Below, one piece after another: positions 30,999-43,155 of a stretch of DNA of 64,000 nt. Origin of the DNA: Viola odorata. Taxonomy: Eukaryota; Streptophyta; Magnoliopsida; Malpighiales; Violaceae. Position 1 is the stretch's first letter; each line of letters begins with the position of its first letter. The stretch is from the NCBI GenBank assembly GCA_963691705.1, contig OY829537.1, positions 64,952,304 to 65,016,303 of the forward strand, in the 5' to 3' direction. The translations under genes were made by a program, and so were the position numbers. Below the pieces are notes generated by a model. That model saw only the letters and a program-made list of their open reading frames with translations. It was not told where the DNA came from and made no database searches.

Positions 30999-33248
30999 AT
31001 GTCTCGCGCTAGATCCTCTGCAGTTATCGAAAATCCCCTAGATCCTGAAGTTAGGAGAGCTCGTAGTGTCTTTGATTGTAATGAGGTTTTGAAGGCTGAG
31101 TTAGAGGAGAACGGTATCACTTTTCCCACGGGATATCGCCCCTTTGTCCCTTTGAAGGATACTCGGCTCACTGATGCCATGTGGGGGACGTTCTGGCTGG
31201 TTTATTTCAAGATGTTTACCTACGGATTTCGTTTCCCACTTCATACTTCTCTGATGAAGCTGCTAAACCATTACGATCTCAATCCTATTCAAATAACTCC
31301 ACCTTCCTGGTGTGGGCTTTACGCCTTTCTTCGTTCGTGTGAGATGAAGCATATTTTTGCTCCATCGCTCGATCTGTTCCGTACATTTTTCACTTTGAGG
31401 TGTCGCAGCTGCTTGGTGGATATTACCCCCAATTGGAATGATACCCTTGTTCGGTTCTTCTGGCGGAACTTTCAAGGTTTCAAAGAGAACGTGGACAACT
31501 GGAAAAATGGCTTCTTCACCCTTCGCTTGCCTTCTCAGTTTTGGCGCGGTGGTTTCAACCGAGAGATTACCAGTGCCGCTTGACGAAAACCAGATGTGTT
31601 GTCTAGTATGGATGTGTCTAATGTTACCGCCCTGTTAGAAATAGAAGGGCCCTTCCTCATTCGGGAATTCGCTCGGTTCAGGCCTTTGCCAGAGTGTGTC
31701 GTTCGTGAGTTTTTCTTTTGTCACCTTATCGCTTCGATTTTCTTGCCATACTAAAATATTTTATTGGCAGGTAACACTGAGGGTCACTCTTCCGGTGAAA
31801 GTGACGCTCCTCTGAACGTGGTGCCGCTTCAGACGTTACCTCCTTCTCCTCCACCTGAAGGCTCAAGTCGTCCACCTATTCCGCCACGAGGAAAGAGAAA
31901 CAAAACCGTCACGACACGCAGCGCATCCGCTCGACCTTCCCGTTTCCTTGAGAATTGGCTATCGTCTCGTGGTAAGGGAGTGGCTCCGAGTAACCCTGTG
32001 ATTGAAGAGGTTGACAGCGATAGCGAAAGCATGGATACCGGTTCCGAGCTGCGTCATGCCACCCTTACCCAACAGATGAAACTTAGGTCGAGAAAGAGTG
32101 TACCCGCAGCGGAGTCAACTGAGGACGATAGCGACGAAATGGCCGCCGAGACGGAGCGTCTCATAAAGAGAGTTTGTAAAGAGAAGTCTGACCTACCAAT
32201 TCCTCCCGTGGAGGAAGTCAACGCGGTTCCCTCCGAGGGAGTTAACACTTCACATGTCGCGGATGCCTTGCCGGTGGAGGAAGTGGTCAAGGTGCCCTCT
32301 GCCATTCCTCCCAAAGTTAACGAGGCTTCAGCAGCGGTGGGCTCTCCCTTGTCGTCTAGTGGTCCTATCTCTCCTATCCGCTCCTTTATTCCGGATGTGA
32401 ACTTATCGGTTTCGAATCCGATCGCTCCTCCTAACCCTCCTCTACAGAAACCTCAGCCTTTGTTCCTTTCTTCGATCTCAGGCATTGGTGATTCCGCAAA
32501 AAGTTATTCTCCTCCTTATATCGCCAATCTTTCCCCTCAAAGTTTTCAAGGCCTCACCACATATCAGTTGGACTTGTCTTCCCTTGGTACCGACGGTCTT
32601 CGCGCTTTAGGGATATCGGACCCACTATCGCGAGAAGAGCTGGTGGGTCCAATAGTGGGGCAAATGTTTACTTCTTCGAAGGATAAAGAAGAGTTCTTAC
32701 GGCATCCTCCTGAAGCACGACATTCACGCCTTCTGACTGACATGCTGGCAAGTTTCCGCGAGCTAAATTACTTTTTTGAAGATCAGCGTGACAAGGTTCG
32801 GCCTTCTCTTGATTTGAAGGGAGAACTAAGCGCTGCCTTAGGGAAGGTAGCGGAGCTATCGCAGCTTCAGGAGCGAACCCAGGCGGAGTTGAACGATTGT
32901 CGTGCTGAGCTTGCTCGAGAAAAATTGAAAGGGAAGGCTAAGATAGATCTTCTGGAGGAGGAATTGGTGGTGGCTGACAAAAAGAATATCTTCCTTCGCG
33001 AAGAGATAGCGTCTCGTGATGCGGATTTGGCCAAAGTACCTTCAAAGATAGCCTGGTGGAAGAACAAGACCATGGAGGTTTGTATCGCTGAATTTATGAG
33101 TCTCCATCGCCAGGGAACTGTCAATTCGTCAGTGCTGGCTGATTATGCTTCCAAGAGAATGAAGGATCTAGGCGAAGGTAAGGGAGATCTTCCTTCTTCT
33201 AGAGAAGAGCGAGGGAATGGTGACTGCGATGTCCGCGAGGGCCCATGA
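30999..33248 (+). pseudogene. Antisense gene 3 of element D: putative gypsy-type 'transposase_28' domain plus coiled coil
   Basis: Exon 1 begins at ATG 30999 (MSRARSSAVIENPL) and runs, past an in-frame TGA at 31581-31583, to a donor at 31705 (GTGAGT). A 66-base intron ends in TTGGCAG at 31770. Exon 2 runs in phase from 31771 to 33248. The N-terminal domain (about residues 45-190) has the plant pattern YGFRFPLHTSLMKLLNHYDLNPIQITP ... YAFLRSCE ... PSLDLFRTFF, cut here into short pieces. I recall it as the 'putative gypsy type transposon' domain (PF04195). A Ser/Pro-rich linker and a long coiled coil (about 32820-33050) follow. It is a paralogue of the next gene. The TGA makes this copy defective unless it is read through. 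Function unknown. Confidence 0.65.
31705..31770 (+). other. Predicted 66-nt intron, antisense gene 3
   Basis: GTGAGT...TTGGCAG, T-rich, joining two frames in the correct phase. The paralogous gene has an intron at the equivalent place (34579-34648), which supports it. Confidence 0.6.
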
Positions 33249-33690
33249 TTAATCGAGGTTGCTCCATTTAGAGGATTCTTCTGTTTATTTGTTTCTTTGT
33301 CTTGTAATAACGCCTTGTTGTGCGACAATATCCGTATTTTACTGTTGTTTGATTTTTTATTCCGCTTTTTCGCGTTAGCTCGAAAGCTGCCTTTTTAATT
33401 AACGCCGTCTTGCGTTATCTCCTTTCTTGCGATATCACTCTTGTTTTCTCCAAGAAATGGTACCTGCTTTTCAGAGCATTTAATGCTTGCTATCTTCTCA
33501 TTAGAAAAGTCGCGATTGTGCAGGCACATGTGTCCATTTCTTCTGGCGCTGTGGGCTAGCGTGCTCGAGAACTTTACTGAAATCGAAGCTTTGTAGCACT
33601 TATCTAGAATTGCACTCATTGCCTGAGTCTGTTCCTCATGTCGCTTCCACGCAACGATTGTGGCCTCTGCCGTTTCATTCGATTACTAGG

Positions 33691-33700
33691 GTTATAAAAC
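33691..33700 (+). promoter_or_regulatory. TATA-like box for fourth antisense gene
   Basis: GTTATAAAAC, about 170 bases before ATG 33867, at the start of a long pyrimidine-rich leader. Confidence 0.4.
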
Positions 33701-34578
33701 CCAATATTTATTCTTTTCCTTTTCTTTTATCATCCCACCTTCTCATATTTTCTTTTAGCCGCCTTGTTTTCTTCCCACTATTCAAGGTTCTTCGAAGTGC
33801 TTTTTCTCTAAAGGTATTTCCTTTCTCCTCCATCGTCTTCTTCATTTTTACTTCTTTAATTCTGCCATGGCTAAGACTCACCGTTCTGAGTCGAAATCTG
33901 CCGATGAGAAAAGGATGGATATTACTGCTAGTGTTATCACATCTGAGGCCGCTCTCCGTGAGCATTTGGCCGCCCATAATGCTGTTATCCCTGACGATTA
34001 TAAGGCCATTGTTGCCCCTGAGTCCATACATTTGAACAGCATTTTGACGGGCAATCGTTGGGTCTTGTATGCGCAAATGTTCCGTTATGGTTTCCGGCTT
34101 CCCATCGACTCTTTTGTAAAAGACTTGCTTGTTGCCGGCAATCTGAATCCGGCCCAATTATCCCCAAATGCGTATTGTTGTGTTTATGCTTTTCTGGAAC
34201 TTTGTAAATACAAAGGGATCACTTCCCCTTCCCTTCTACTGCTCAAATCTCTTTTTAAGCTGATGAAGTGTCGGGGAGTGATAACGATATCGCCCCGCTT
34301 CGACGATGACTCTCTCAAGTCCTTTACTTGGAAACTCTTCCACATCGAGTCTTCCGTTGATGCTTGGAAAAAGGAGTTCTTTGTGATAGATCTTCCTGAA
34401 GATCCTGGTTCCTGGTGGCGATCTGGGTTTAACCAAAATGTCGATGATAACGTCTGGAGTCAACCAGGGACCCTTCCTCAATGTGAACAAGACTGGTTAA
34501 ACAAATTGCTCAAACTGGAAATCAGTGTTCACATTCGTCAAGTGGCTTGTAGAATGGACATTCGTTCTTGTGTTAAAC

Positions 34579-34648
34579 GTGAGTGTCGCGTTACTCCCTT
34601 TTTTGTTATCGCTGATACTAATGCTGACGTTATTTTGTGATCTCGCAG
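34579..34648 (+). other. Predicted 70-nt intron 1, antisense gene 4
   Basis: GTGAGT donor and CTCGCAG acceptor; joining restores one frame. Confidence 0.6.
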
Positions 34649-35007
34649 CGACGGATCCCAACTATAAGCCTGAAAGCGTAAGGAGACGCCTGAAGAGGGC
34701 TCAAGAAAGAGAAGAAAAGGAGAAAGCTACCTCCATGGAAGCTACTGATAAACCCACGGAACTGCCGGCTACTTCCGCGAGTCTTGCTCAAGTATCCTCT
34801 TCTTCAGTTGGTGAGGGGAATACTGATATTCCTTCATGCGTTCCCATCGTGACCGTTGCTGCTCTTCCTGCCCAGCCTTCTTCTTCCCAGGCTCCTAAGG
34901 CCATTGCCAAAGGAAAAAAGAAGAGAAAAACAAGAAGCGTTGCCGCTCTTACACCTTCTCCGGACGCGGCAGGTTCTTCAGAAGCACCTCCTTCCACTAC
35001 TGTTACA

Positions 35008-35099
35008 GTAAGGGTGCCTTTTAGCCACGATATGCTACATTTCAATGTTTGTCGTCGTTTGGTTTCTCTTTTCTATATTTCATATTGCGTTCTTGGCAG
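35008..35099 (+). other. Predicted 92-nt intron 2, antisense gene 4
   Basis: GTAAGG donor and TTGGCAG acceptor; phase 0 junction. Confidence 0.6.
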
Positions 35100-36224
35100 G
35101 ACACTACCGTTGTCGCTACCTCCGCTCCTCCCTCAGGCGATATGAATTTGGGTTACATGCTGACTGGTTCTAAGAAGAGACAGCGGCTGAAAGGTGAGGG
35201 GGGAAATCCATCTTCCTCATCCACCGGGATGGAGAACAGAACTGAGGACGTTTTCGACTCCACGGCTGCTCCCCAGGGAGGACATTCCTCGAATTTTTTG
35301 GCAAACTTGGGAACAAGCGAGACTTTCGGGGTTTCGCCCAATTCTTTTGGAGGTCATGTTCATGCATACTCCTCCAATCTGGGATATCAAGAGGGCTTGT
35401 AGGATTTTTTTGGCTATCAGCCTCATGGTGCTTATCTTGCTCCAGGGGGTTCGTCCACACAGGTTCACCCTCCTATTCCTCTAGCGTTCGTTCCTTCGAG
35501 CTTCCCCCTGTTGCACCGTTATGACGAAGGAGGTGCCACCTTCAACTTTATGGCGGATCTCAGTCCGATAAGTGGGGGTGGCACTATGACCCATCAAGTT
35601 GGACTGTACGATCTCCGTAACACTGGTTTGGCAGCATTGGGGGGTGATGGCTCGGATGAAGTTTCGGCTTTGCTGGCTTCTCAAATATTGGCGTCTGCGG
35701 CAAAACGGGAGGCTTTCCTTTCCATGACCGAGGTTGATAGAGTGAAATCATTACGCTCTAATCTTTTTACTAATATGATGAAATTCCATTATTGGGCGGA
35801 GGAGATGCAGCGTCAGGCTGCCTCTCTTTCCTCCTCCTTGGAGGAATTATCGCGAGAGCGGAATGAGAAGAAGAAGTTGCTGGAGGAGCGTACGCAACTA
35901 TTACTGGCTCATCAGGAGCTGAAGAAAGAACATTCTGAGGTCTTGCCAGCGGAAAGGGCCAAAAATACTGTCTTGGAAAATGAGAAATCATCTTTGGCCA
36001 AGGAGAAAGCTACCCTGGAGGGAGAGTCGGCCGATATGAGTCTGTGGCATGTCGAGCAGACTGCCGCTATTTTAGTCAATTGCTTTGAGGAAGTCCATGG
36101 GGTCGATGCGTACAAACCTGATGAGGTCACGGCGGCTTTCAAGCGAAAATCTGCCCATCTTAATGAGGAGGGTTTTCGCCAAGCTAAAGCGGCAGGCTGG
36201 AAATGGAGGAACTCCGAAGGTTGA

Positions 36225-37318
36225 CGTGCCTCAAGGCTTTGCCGCCCTTTCCTTAGCAATCGAGCGTCACTAGATTTTTGTCATTATTTTGACCACTGAA
36301 GTTTGTAGCCCTTTAAAACATTTTGATGTATTCAGACAACTTCTATCGCTATCTTCCCTTTAGTTGTTTCCTTATGAGCTCCTTTGGCGTTATCTTCGCC
36401 CTGTTATCACGATGCGTTTACTTTTTCGAGCAGATCCTTAGTAGTCCCATCAAAATTACTAAAGTCGGTATCGAGTTAGCTTTCCTGGTAAGCCTTACGA
36501 TATCACTGCTTACGAGATCATCACTCCTTCCTCTACCCGAAAAGTATTCTGCACATTCCTAATTGTAAACCATCAGTAACAAAAACACGTTACGAGGGAT
36601 ACTAATTACCCGTAGGAGCCTTTCCACTGCCATCATAGGGCGTTACCATGGAACCCGCGTGAATCGCTTTCACTATCAGCTCTATACTTCACCAGGGGTT
36701 ACACATCTGGTTACTAGCTGGAATTTCGCGATTCTCCGCGTTTCCCTCCTTTCGCGATCGGCCCGAAAAGTGCCTCATCTTAGTGAGTTGTCGGATCGGG
36801 ACGGCTATCACAAGGCTGGGGAATTTTCACTTTTGGGCGTTGTCCTCGCGTCTAGAACCGTGTCCTTACTTAATGGCCTGGCTGCAACAGCCCAGCCGTT
36901 AAGATAGGATTCTTGTTTCTAGACGGAGTTTCTATTTCTTTGGGGCGTGCCTCGTCTTGATGGGCCGTCTCCACGAGAACGGTCAGTACAAGAGAAGGAC
37001 TGTTCACTCCCAAAGATACCGGGTAGTGCCCTCACTTAATGAGCCATCTGATCAAGATCGGTCATCACAAGGATAGGACTTTTCACCTCTGGGGGCGTCC
37101 AGGATCTTTCAATCCGATGCTAATTCAAGGTATGTTGGGTTGTACCCTCACTTAGTGGGCCATCTGATCAAGACCGGCCATCACAAGGATAGGACTTTTC
37201 ACTTCCCAAGATACCCCCTTTTTTATCTGCACAAAGGCAACCACAAACACCCACGAAAGCTCTCTCATTGAGCGTTAGTCATGGTTAGGGTTGACATAAA
37301 TCAAAGGTGCAGATAAAA
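36225..37318. other. Spacer between convergent antisense genes and pol of element D
   Basis: No gene recognised. Four diverged repeats at about 36770-36840, 36947-37020, 37027-37100 and 37142-37215 share 'CTCACTTA.TG.GCCATCTGATCAAGA', 'ATCACAAGGATAGGACTTTTCAC'-like blocks (each shown in part). The region would hold both 3' ends of convergent transcription. Confidence 0.5.
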
Positions 37319-39469
37319 TTAAATTCTAGGGTAATATAATTTCAAACGAGCGATATTCCAAGAGTTGGATAAGGGTGTACCATCGAGTGTCTCCAGATGA
37401 TAGGCTCCTTTCCCGACAACGTGGGTGACACGATATGGTCCATCCCAGTTTGGACTGAGTTTTCCCATACGTTGTCCTGCCGCTCGCTTGTCTCTGAGCA
37501 CCAGGTCACCGGCTTTCAGCAACCGCTCCTCGACACGCCTATTATGATAACGGGCCATCTTTTGTTTGTAATGCTGCGTTTTCAGAAGGATTTCTTCTCG
37601 GACTTCTGGTAACGCGTCCAGGTTAGCTCGTAACCTTTCCTCATTCAGTTCCTCTCGAAAGTGAGCCACCCGTAGGCTCATGGTTCCAATTTCCACCGGT
37701 GTAACAGCTTCGGTTTCGAAGGCCAACGCGAAGGGTGTTTCTCCGGTGCTAGTCTTAACAGTCATGCGGTACGCCCACATCACGTATGGCAGCTCATCAG
37801 CCCACTTCTTTTTAGACCCTTCTAAGTTTTTCTTGATACCGCTGAGGATACTCCGATTGGTTACTTCCGCCTGTCCATTAGTTTGCGGATGAGCCACGGA
37901 GGAAAATTGTTGCTCGATCCCGAACTCTGAGCACTGGTCTTTGAAGAATTGGCTGGTGAACTGCGTTCGGTTATCGCTGACAAGGACGCGAGGTACGCCA
38001 AACCTCATGATAACTTGATATTTGAAGAAGCGCCAAGTTTTTTCTGCAGTGATTGCGGCGACCACTTCAGCTTCCGCCCACTTAGTGAAATAGTCTACTG
38101 CCACTATCACAAACTTCAGTTGGGACCTTGCCTTTGGGAATGGGCCTAGGATATCGATCCCCCATTTAGCAAAAGGACAAGGGGCGATAATTTCAGATAT
38201 TTCAGCAGCAGGTCGCCGAGGAATTTTGGCAAACTCTTGGCACTTAGGGCAAGTTTGCACATAGTTGTAGCAATCTCTCCGGATGGTGGGCCAGTAGAAT
38301 CCGGATCTGAAGACTTGTGCAGCCAGAGTGCCACCTGATACGTGCATACCACATACCCCTTCATGGATTTCAGTTATACATTTGGCGGTTGGGTGAGAAA
38401 AACATCTCCGAATCAAATCCCCGTCATAGTACGTACAACGAGCTGCCTGTTTCAGCACCTTCTTCTTTTCAACGGTGTCTTCCGGCAGTTCCTCATGTTT
38501 CAAGTATTTGATTACGGGAATTTGCCAGTCGCTCTCATGCTCTTCCACACATAAAGATGCTTGCTCTTCCATGAAGGATGGTACTGATAGCTCACGATAA
38601 TACACGCCTTTGGGTATGGACGCTTCCGGATTCGCGGCCAATTTGGCTAGATTGTCAGCTTCAGCATTTTCCTCCCTGGGAACATGCTCGAAGCTGACTT
38701 GCATGCCCTCTTTCTTTATCTCCAATAATTCTCGCTTTACTTTGGCGAGATATTGAATCATGATGGGTTCCCGGGCCTGAGAGTACCCCAAGACCTGGTC
38801 AATTATCAACTTGGAATCACCACAGATCTTTAGACGCAGGTCTCCTGTTCTTCCAGTATCGTGCCTCCCTTTAGAAGAAAGTCCTTTCCCTATTCTGAGC
38901 CCGGCTAGCAACGCCTCATACTCTGCCGCGTTATTAGATAACGGCTGTAGGATTCGAATGGCGTATCGTATTTGCATGTCGTGCGGCCCATTTATGAAGA
39001 TTCCAGCTCCCGCCAGCTCTTGGTTTTTGGCCCCATCCACATGGATGATCCAAAGGTCCGTATAGGTTTCTGGAAACGGGAGATCCATATCGCCCCATTC
39101 TGCTTTAGGTATGCCGGCCAAAGGATCCTCTGTAAAGGTACATTCCGCTATGAAATCAGCCAAGATCTGAGCCTTTACGGACGGTCGAGACTGATACCTC
39201 AATCCATACTGTTCTAGTTCAAGCGCCCAGATCAACATTCTTCCTGAAGATTCAGGCTTTCGAAATATTCTTTTCAGAGGTTGGTCCGTAAGCACGATAA
39301 CGGAATAGGACTGGAAATATCGGTCCATTTTGCGGGTAGCCTGAATAAGAGCGAACGCTATTTTTTCAATTCGGGCGTATCGCAACTCCGCATCTTTCAA
39401 AACGTGACTCACAAAATAGTCCGGGCGATGAGAGTGGTTATCGTCGCGAACGAGGACGGCACTGACCAC
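37319..39469 (-). pseudogene. pol: Element D pol 3' part: RNase H, second (archaeal-type) RNase H, integrase
   Basis: 716 codons in the same frame as the upstream RT. The connection and first RNase H (residues 1-110, with KIAFALIQATRKMDRYFQ) come first. The second RNase H follows (about 140-270: HVDGAKNQELAGAG, NNAAEYEALLAGLR, CGDSKLIIDQV, EADNLAKLA), the hallmark of the Tat clade. The integrase zinc domain (H-H-C-C, ending CPKCQ) and catalytic core (WGIDILGPFP, LVSDNRTQFTS, QTNGQAEVTNRS) come next. The core has the D, D and E residues, although the usual DNGTQF reads DNRTQF. The end (GPYRVTHVVGKGAYHLETLDG) is the usual integrase C-terminal fold, with no chromodomain. An in-frame TAA at 39488-39490 separates it from the RT. 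Confidence 0.9.
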
Positions 39470-39487
39470 TTCGTCCGCAGCGCCAAG

Positions 39488-40594
39488 TTACAAATATAAG
39501 GTATCTCCTGCCTCGGGTCTTGTCAACAGTAGGTCAGACGATAGGTAATCCTTCAGGCCGATAAATGCCTCCTCACATTCCGGGGTCCACCCGAATGAGG
39601 CTTTCTTGCGTATGACTTTGAAAAAAGGAAGACACTTCTCTCCTTGCTTGGAAATGAATCGCCCGAGGGCGATAACTCGCCCAGTTAACCTTTGTACCTC
39701 TTTGATGGTTCTTGGCGATATCATGTCTTGTATAGCCTTAACCTTTGAAGGGTTAGGTTGGATACCTTTTTGGCTGACCACGTAGCCCAAGAATTTTCCC
39801 GCCTGAAATGCGAACATGTATTTTCGAGGGTTTAACTTCATGCGATACTTTTTCATTACGTCAAAGACTTCCTTTAAGTCCCGCAGGTGATCTTGAAAGT
39901 TCGCGCTCTTTACCAATATATCGTCAACGTATGCTTCCACATTTCTCCCTATTTGTTCTTCGAATATCTTGTTTGCCATACGTTGGAACGTGGCCCCAGC
40001 ATTCTTCAGCCCAAACGGCATCGTCGTATAACAGTACGTGGCCTTTGGAGTGAGGAACGCAGTCTTTTCTTCATCTTCCAAGGCCATGGGGATCTGATGG
40101 TATCCAGAGTTGGCGTCCAGTGAACTTAAATAAGCGTACCCGACGGTCTGATCAACTAACTGATCTATACGAGGGAGCGGGTAGCAATCCTTAGGGCAGG
40201 CATCATTCAAATCAGTAAAGTCGATACACATGCGCCAATCCCCATTGGGCTTAGGAACAAGGACAGGGTTCGCTAGCCAGGTGGGATATTGAACTTCGCG
40301 GATGAATCCTGCGTCAAGAAGCTTTGTTACCTCCTTGTCCACAGCCGACACCTTTTCACTAGAGAACGCGCGCCGCTTTTGTTGAACCGGCCGGGCGTCT
40401 GGGTCCACATTGAGCCGATGCTCGGCTATTTCGCGTGATATACCTGGCATGTCTTCAGGTTTCCACGTGAAATCTCCTCGATATTTGTTCAGTAGCTGGG
40501 CCAGTTGAAGATTTTCCGCTGGGCTGAGTTTTTCGCTGATTAGGAAGCTTGCTTCCTTTATGCCGATTACTGGGATGGGTACCATTTTGTCCAA
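39488..40594 (-). pseudogene. pol: Element D reverse transcriptase
   Basis: 368 codons. Ty3/gypsy RT with DWRMCIDFTDLNDACPKDCYPLPRID, split here as DWRMCIDFTDLND and CPKDCYPLPRID, then YHQIPM, TMPFGLKNAGATFQR, catalytic AYVDDILVKS and the thumb FLGYVVSQKGI. It copies element RNA to DNA. It is joined in frame to protease upstream through TAG 40619-40621 and to RNase H downstream through TAA 39488-39490. Otherwise all catalytic residues are present. Confidence 0.92.
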
Positions 40595-40618
40595 AGGTTG
40601 AGCGCGCTTCTCATCACC

Positions 40619-40993
40619 CTACTCGTAGGGGTCCGCTGCTATACACACATACCTATCGCAGCTCCTTTGAGTCATGAGCGAGTAGCATTCCGCCGCCAGC
40701 TTTTGGTCGCCCTTTATGGATACTACCCTATCCCAGGAGGGGTATTTCATTTTTAGATGCTTCTGAGATATCACCGCTCCGAAGCGGTAGAGAAAAGGTC
40801 GCCTGAGTACAACATTGTAGGGCAAATTTAAATCCACGACAAGGAACAACAAGTTCTCTGATCATTTATAGGTGTCTTCTCGAAAATATATGGGCAAAGT
40901 AATTAACCCCGTGATAGGGATTGGAACCCCATCAACACCGACTATAGGCCGTTTGCTAGGCGTTAGCTCGTTGTCAGGGCGTTTCATGAGATT
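40619..40993 (-). pseudogene. Element D aspartic protease, C-terminal part
   Basis: Same frame as gag. After the active-site DNGSA (at the end of the gag frame) comes TAA 40994-40996, then PIPITGLITLPIYF, TGA 40862-40864 and LVVDLNLPYNVVLRRPFL, the flap and second-half pattern of Tat proteases (usually ILGRP, here LRRP). Three stops inside gag-pro show decay. Confidence 0.75.
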
Positions 40994-43141
40994 TTACGCT
41001 TCCAGCGAAAAGAGGTTCACCGCGCTCCCGTTATCAATAAGGGTTCTTCTGATTCCATGACTGGCGATGACGGGCGTAACCACCAGTGCATCATTGTGCG
41101 GATAGACAACGCCTTTCTCATCTTCTTCGGAAAAGGATAATATCATTCGATCTAAAATGCCTATCGCGCCTCCTTTTTTTATCGTGCCATCCCGTGTGCA
41201 TTTTTCTCCTTTCACGACTGTCGGTTGCTCTGATTCGTCCATATAAGGGGTTCCTCCCGCAATGATGTTAATTATAGGGATGTACTCGTCGTCAACCGTA
41301 AGAGTTTCTCTATCCTTTCCTCCGGGAGCATTATCCTTCTGCAGAACGCGAGGAGGAACTGGTCGTTCATCTGCCGTCCTTTTCAGGGGGTTATTTCTGG
41401 CGTCTTCTCTTACTTGGGTGGCGAATTCTCCTAAATATCCTTCTTCCACCAGACGTTCTATTGCCAATTTTAATTCTCTGCACGCTTCTGTGGAATGTCC
41501 CCTGGCTTTGTGGAATTTACAATAAGCATTTTCCCTTCTCCCTAGAAGGACTCCTGGTTTTGTAGGCGCAGGGTAACGGATGGGAAGATTTTGCTGCTCT
41601 GCTATCGCTAAAATCTCTGCCCTTGGTACATTAAGGGAAGGAAAATTTGGGTCGTATGTCCGATTTTTATAAGAATCCCCTTGACGTTGAGTGGGGGATA
41701 CACCAGTCTTTCCCTTCGAAGGATGACCCTTTTGTCTATTGGAGGCTTTGGGGATATGATCCTTCCGCCTGGCGTAATCATCGATAAAATGATCGTCAAG
41801 AAAGGGCTTCGCGGGAGTAGCGGTAATTTGAGATGTCCCGTGCGGCACGTTATACGTCCTATCTCTGTTTTCTTCTTCTTCCATTTTCGCATAATTATGG
41901 GCTTTAAGTCTCAACGCGTCTAAAGTCACTGGAGGGTCCACCATGAGTGGGTCTTTCAGTTTTCCGTAGCGGCAGTTCCTTTTCAGGGCTTCTATAGCAA
42001 AATCAATAGTGACGCCCGGTGTTAATGACATTTCTAAATCGAAGCGGCTGAGAAATTCCTTTAAGGTTTCTTGAGGCATTCGTTGTATGTCAAATAACGT
42101 GGCGGTAGATTTCCTGATTGGAATCGCCGTGCTAAATCTGCTCCGGAATTTAGATTCTAACTGTGAGAAGTTATTAATGGATCCACCAGGGAGACCTTCA
42201 AACCAGAGACGCGCAACACCCGACAATGTCATAACAAATATTTGGCACAACGCCGCATCACTGTGGGTCTGAAACTGAACAAAATCTTTCACTTTATTGA
42301 TATACGAGATGGGATCCTTGGTGCCATCATAAGTATCAGTGGGAAGCTTCACGCGTCGACTGACCCTATGACACCTTATACGGTGTCTAACCGGGTGGCC
42401 CGATGTATCATCAAGAATTTCACGCGCATGACGCGGGGGAGATATTTCAGCCTGACGCCCCCTATTTCGCGGTTCTGGCGTAAGATGTCGCCTAGGAGAT
42501 CGACTGTGACTCTTGGGTGATCGACTTCGATACCTTCGACTACTAGATCTTTCACTGTACTCGGGAGACAAACTCCTGTTGGCTCCTTCCCTCCGTCCGT
42601 CCCACCGGTTCCTAACCCCCTCTACTTGCCTATCTCCCTGCGGGAGGAGACCTTGCGGCATCTGTGGTACGTAAGCCTCTACTCTTCCTTGAGTGAGCTG
42701 CACAACACTAACTGGAGGATCTCCCACGGACAAAGGCATCTGGAAGTTTTCTGGAAACAACGGTGATAAAGGTCGATCAGCGACAATAGATGGTGTGAAC
42801 ATGACGCGGGGAGGGAGACTAGATCCAGAAGCACCAGGCGTGATTCTTGCGGCCATTTCAGTCAAATATTCCAACCGAGAATGAAGGGCCGCTATTTCCA
42901 TTGCAAAAGGATGTTCATGATTAAGTATAGATCCCCCCGAAAGAGGAGTGGAGAAATCGGATCCCGCTGTCTGAGATGACGAAACGACTGTCATAGAGAG
43001 ATCAGCAGTAGCAAAAGGGAATAATTGCCTGCGGATTGAGAAAGGGATATTAGAGGATGATGATCGGATCGGCTCCGATCCTGCGGTCATGACCGTTCCA
43101 ATCTTCTGACTAAACGGAGCTTGGCTATTAAGGACGCTCAC
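40994..43141 (-). pseudogene. gag: Element D Gag with start of protease (715 aa)
   Basis: A long frame whose N-terminal third is Ser/Pro-rich and contains an Arg-Ser region (RRYRSRSPKSHSRSPRRH). The Gag core spans about residues 265-400 (KDPISYINKVKDFVQFQ, ARLWFEGLPGGSINNFSQLE, LKEFLSRFDLEM). A knuckle-like CKFHKARGHSTEAC lies near residue 560. The frame ends inside the protease at LIDNGSAVNLFSLEA, where TAA 40994-40996 replaces a sense codon. Gag builds the particle that carries element RNA. The first ATG lies 15 bases downstream of the primer site on the minus strand, so the true start may be one of the next Met codons. Confidence 0.85.
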
Positions 43142-43155
43142 TTAATATACCAAAG

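Larger units (their letters stand above)
33867..36224 (+). pseudogene. Antisense gene 4 of element D: paralogue of gene 3
   Basis: Exon 1 33867-34578 holds the same N-terminal domain as gene 3 (MFRYGFRLPIDSFVKDLL, LNPAQLSPNAYCCVYAFLELC, PSLLLLKSLF, WKKEFFVIDLP). Intron 1 is 34579-34648 (GTGAGT...CTCGCAG). Exon 2 is 34649-35007, a Lys/Arg- and Ser/Ala-rich linker. Intron 2 is 35008-35099 (GTAAGG...TTGGCAG). Exon 3 is 35100-36224, ending in a coiled coil (about 35780-36010). All three exons join in phase. A TAG at 35400-35402 interrupts exon 3, and the protein continues in the same frame. The C-terminal part matches gene 3 (GLYDLRNTGLAALG against the TYQLDLSSLGTDGLRALG stretch). The two genes are therefore a tandem duplication, each with a single stop. 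Confidence 0.65.

Noticed and set aside
33610..34035. Plus-strand frame overlapping the start of antisense gene 4
   Set aside because: Covers the leader and the first part of gene 4 in another frame; hydrophobic by virtue of T-rich leader.
37319..39469. Plus-strand frames opposite pol (for example 37397, 38317, 38811) as genes
   Set aside because: All under 90 codons and opposite well-conserved pol domains; no signals of their own.
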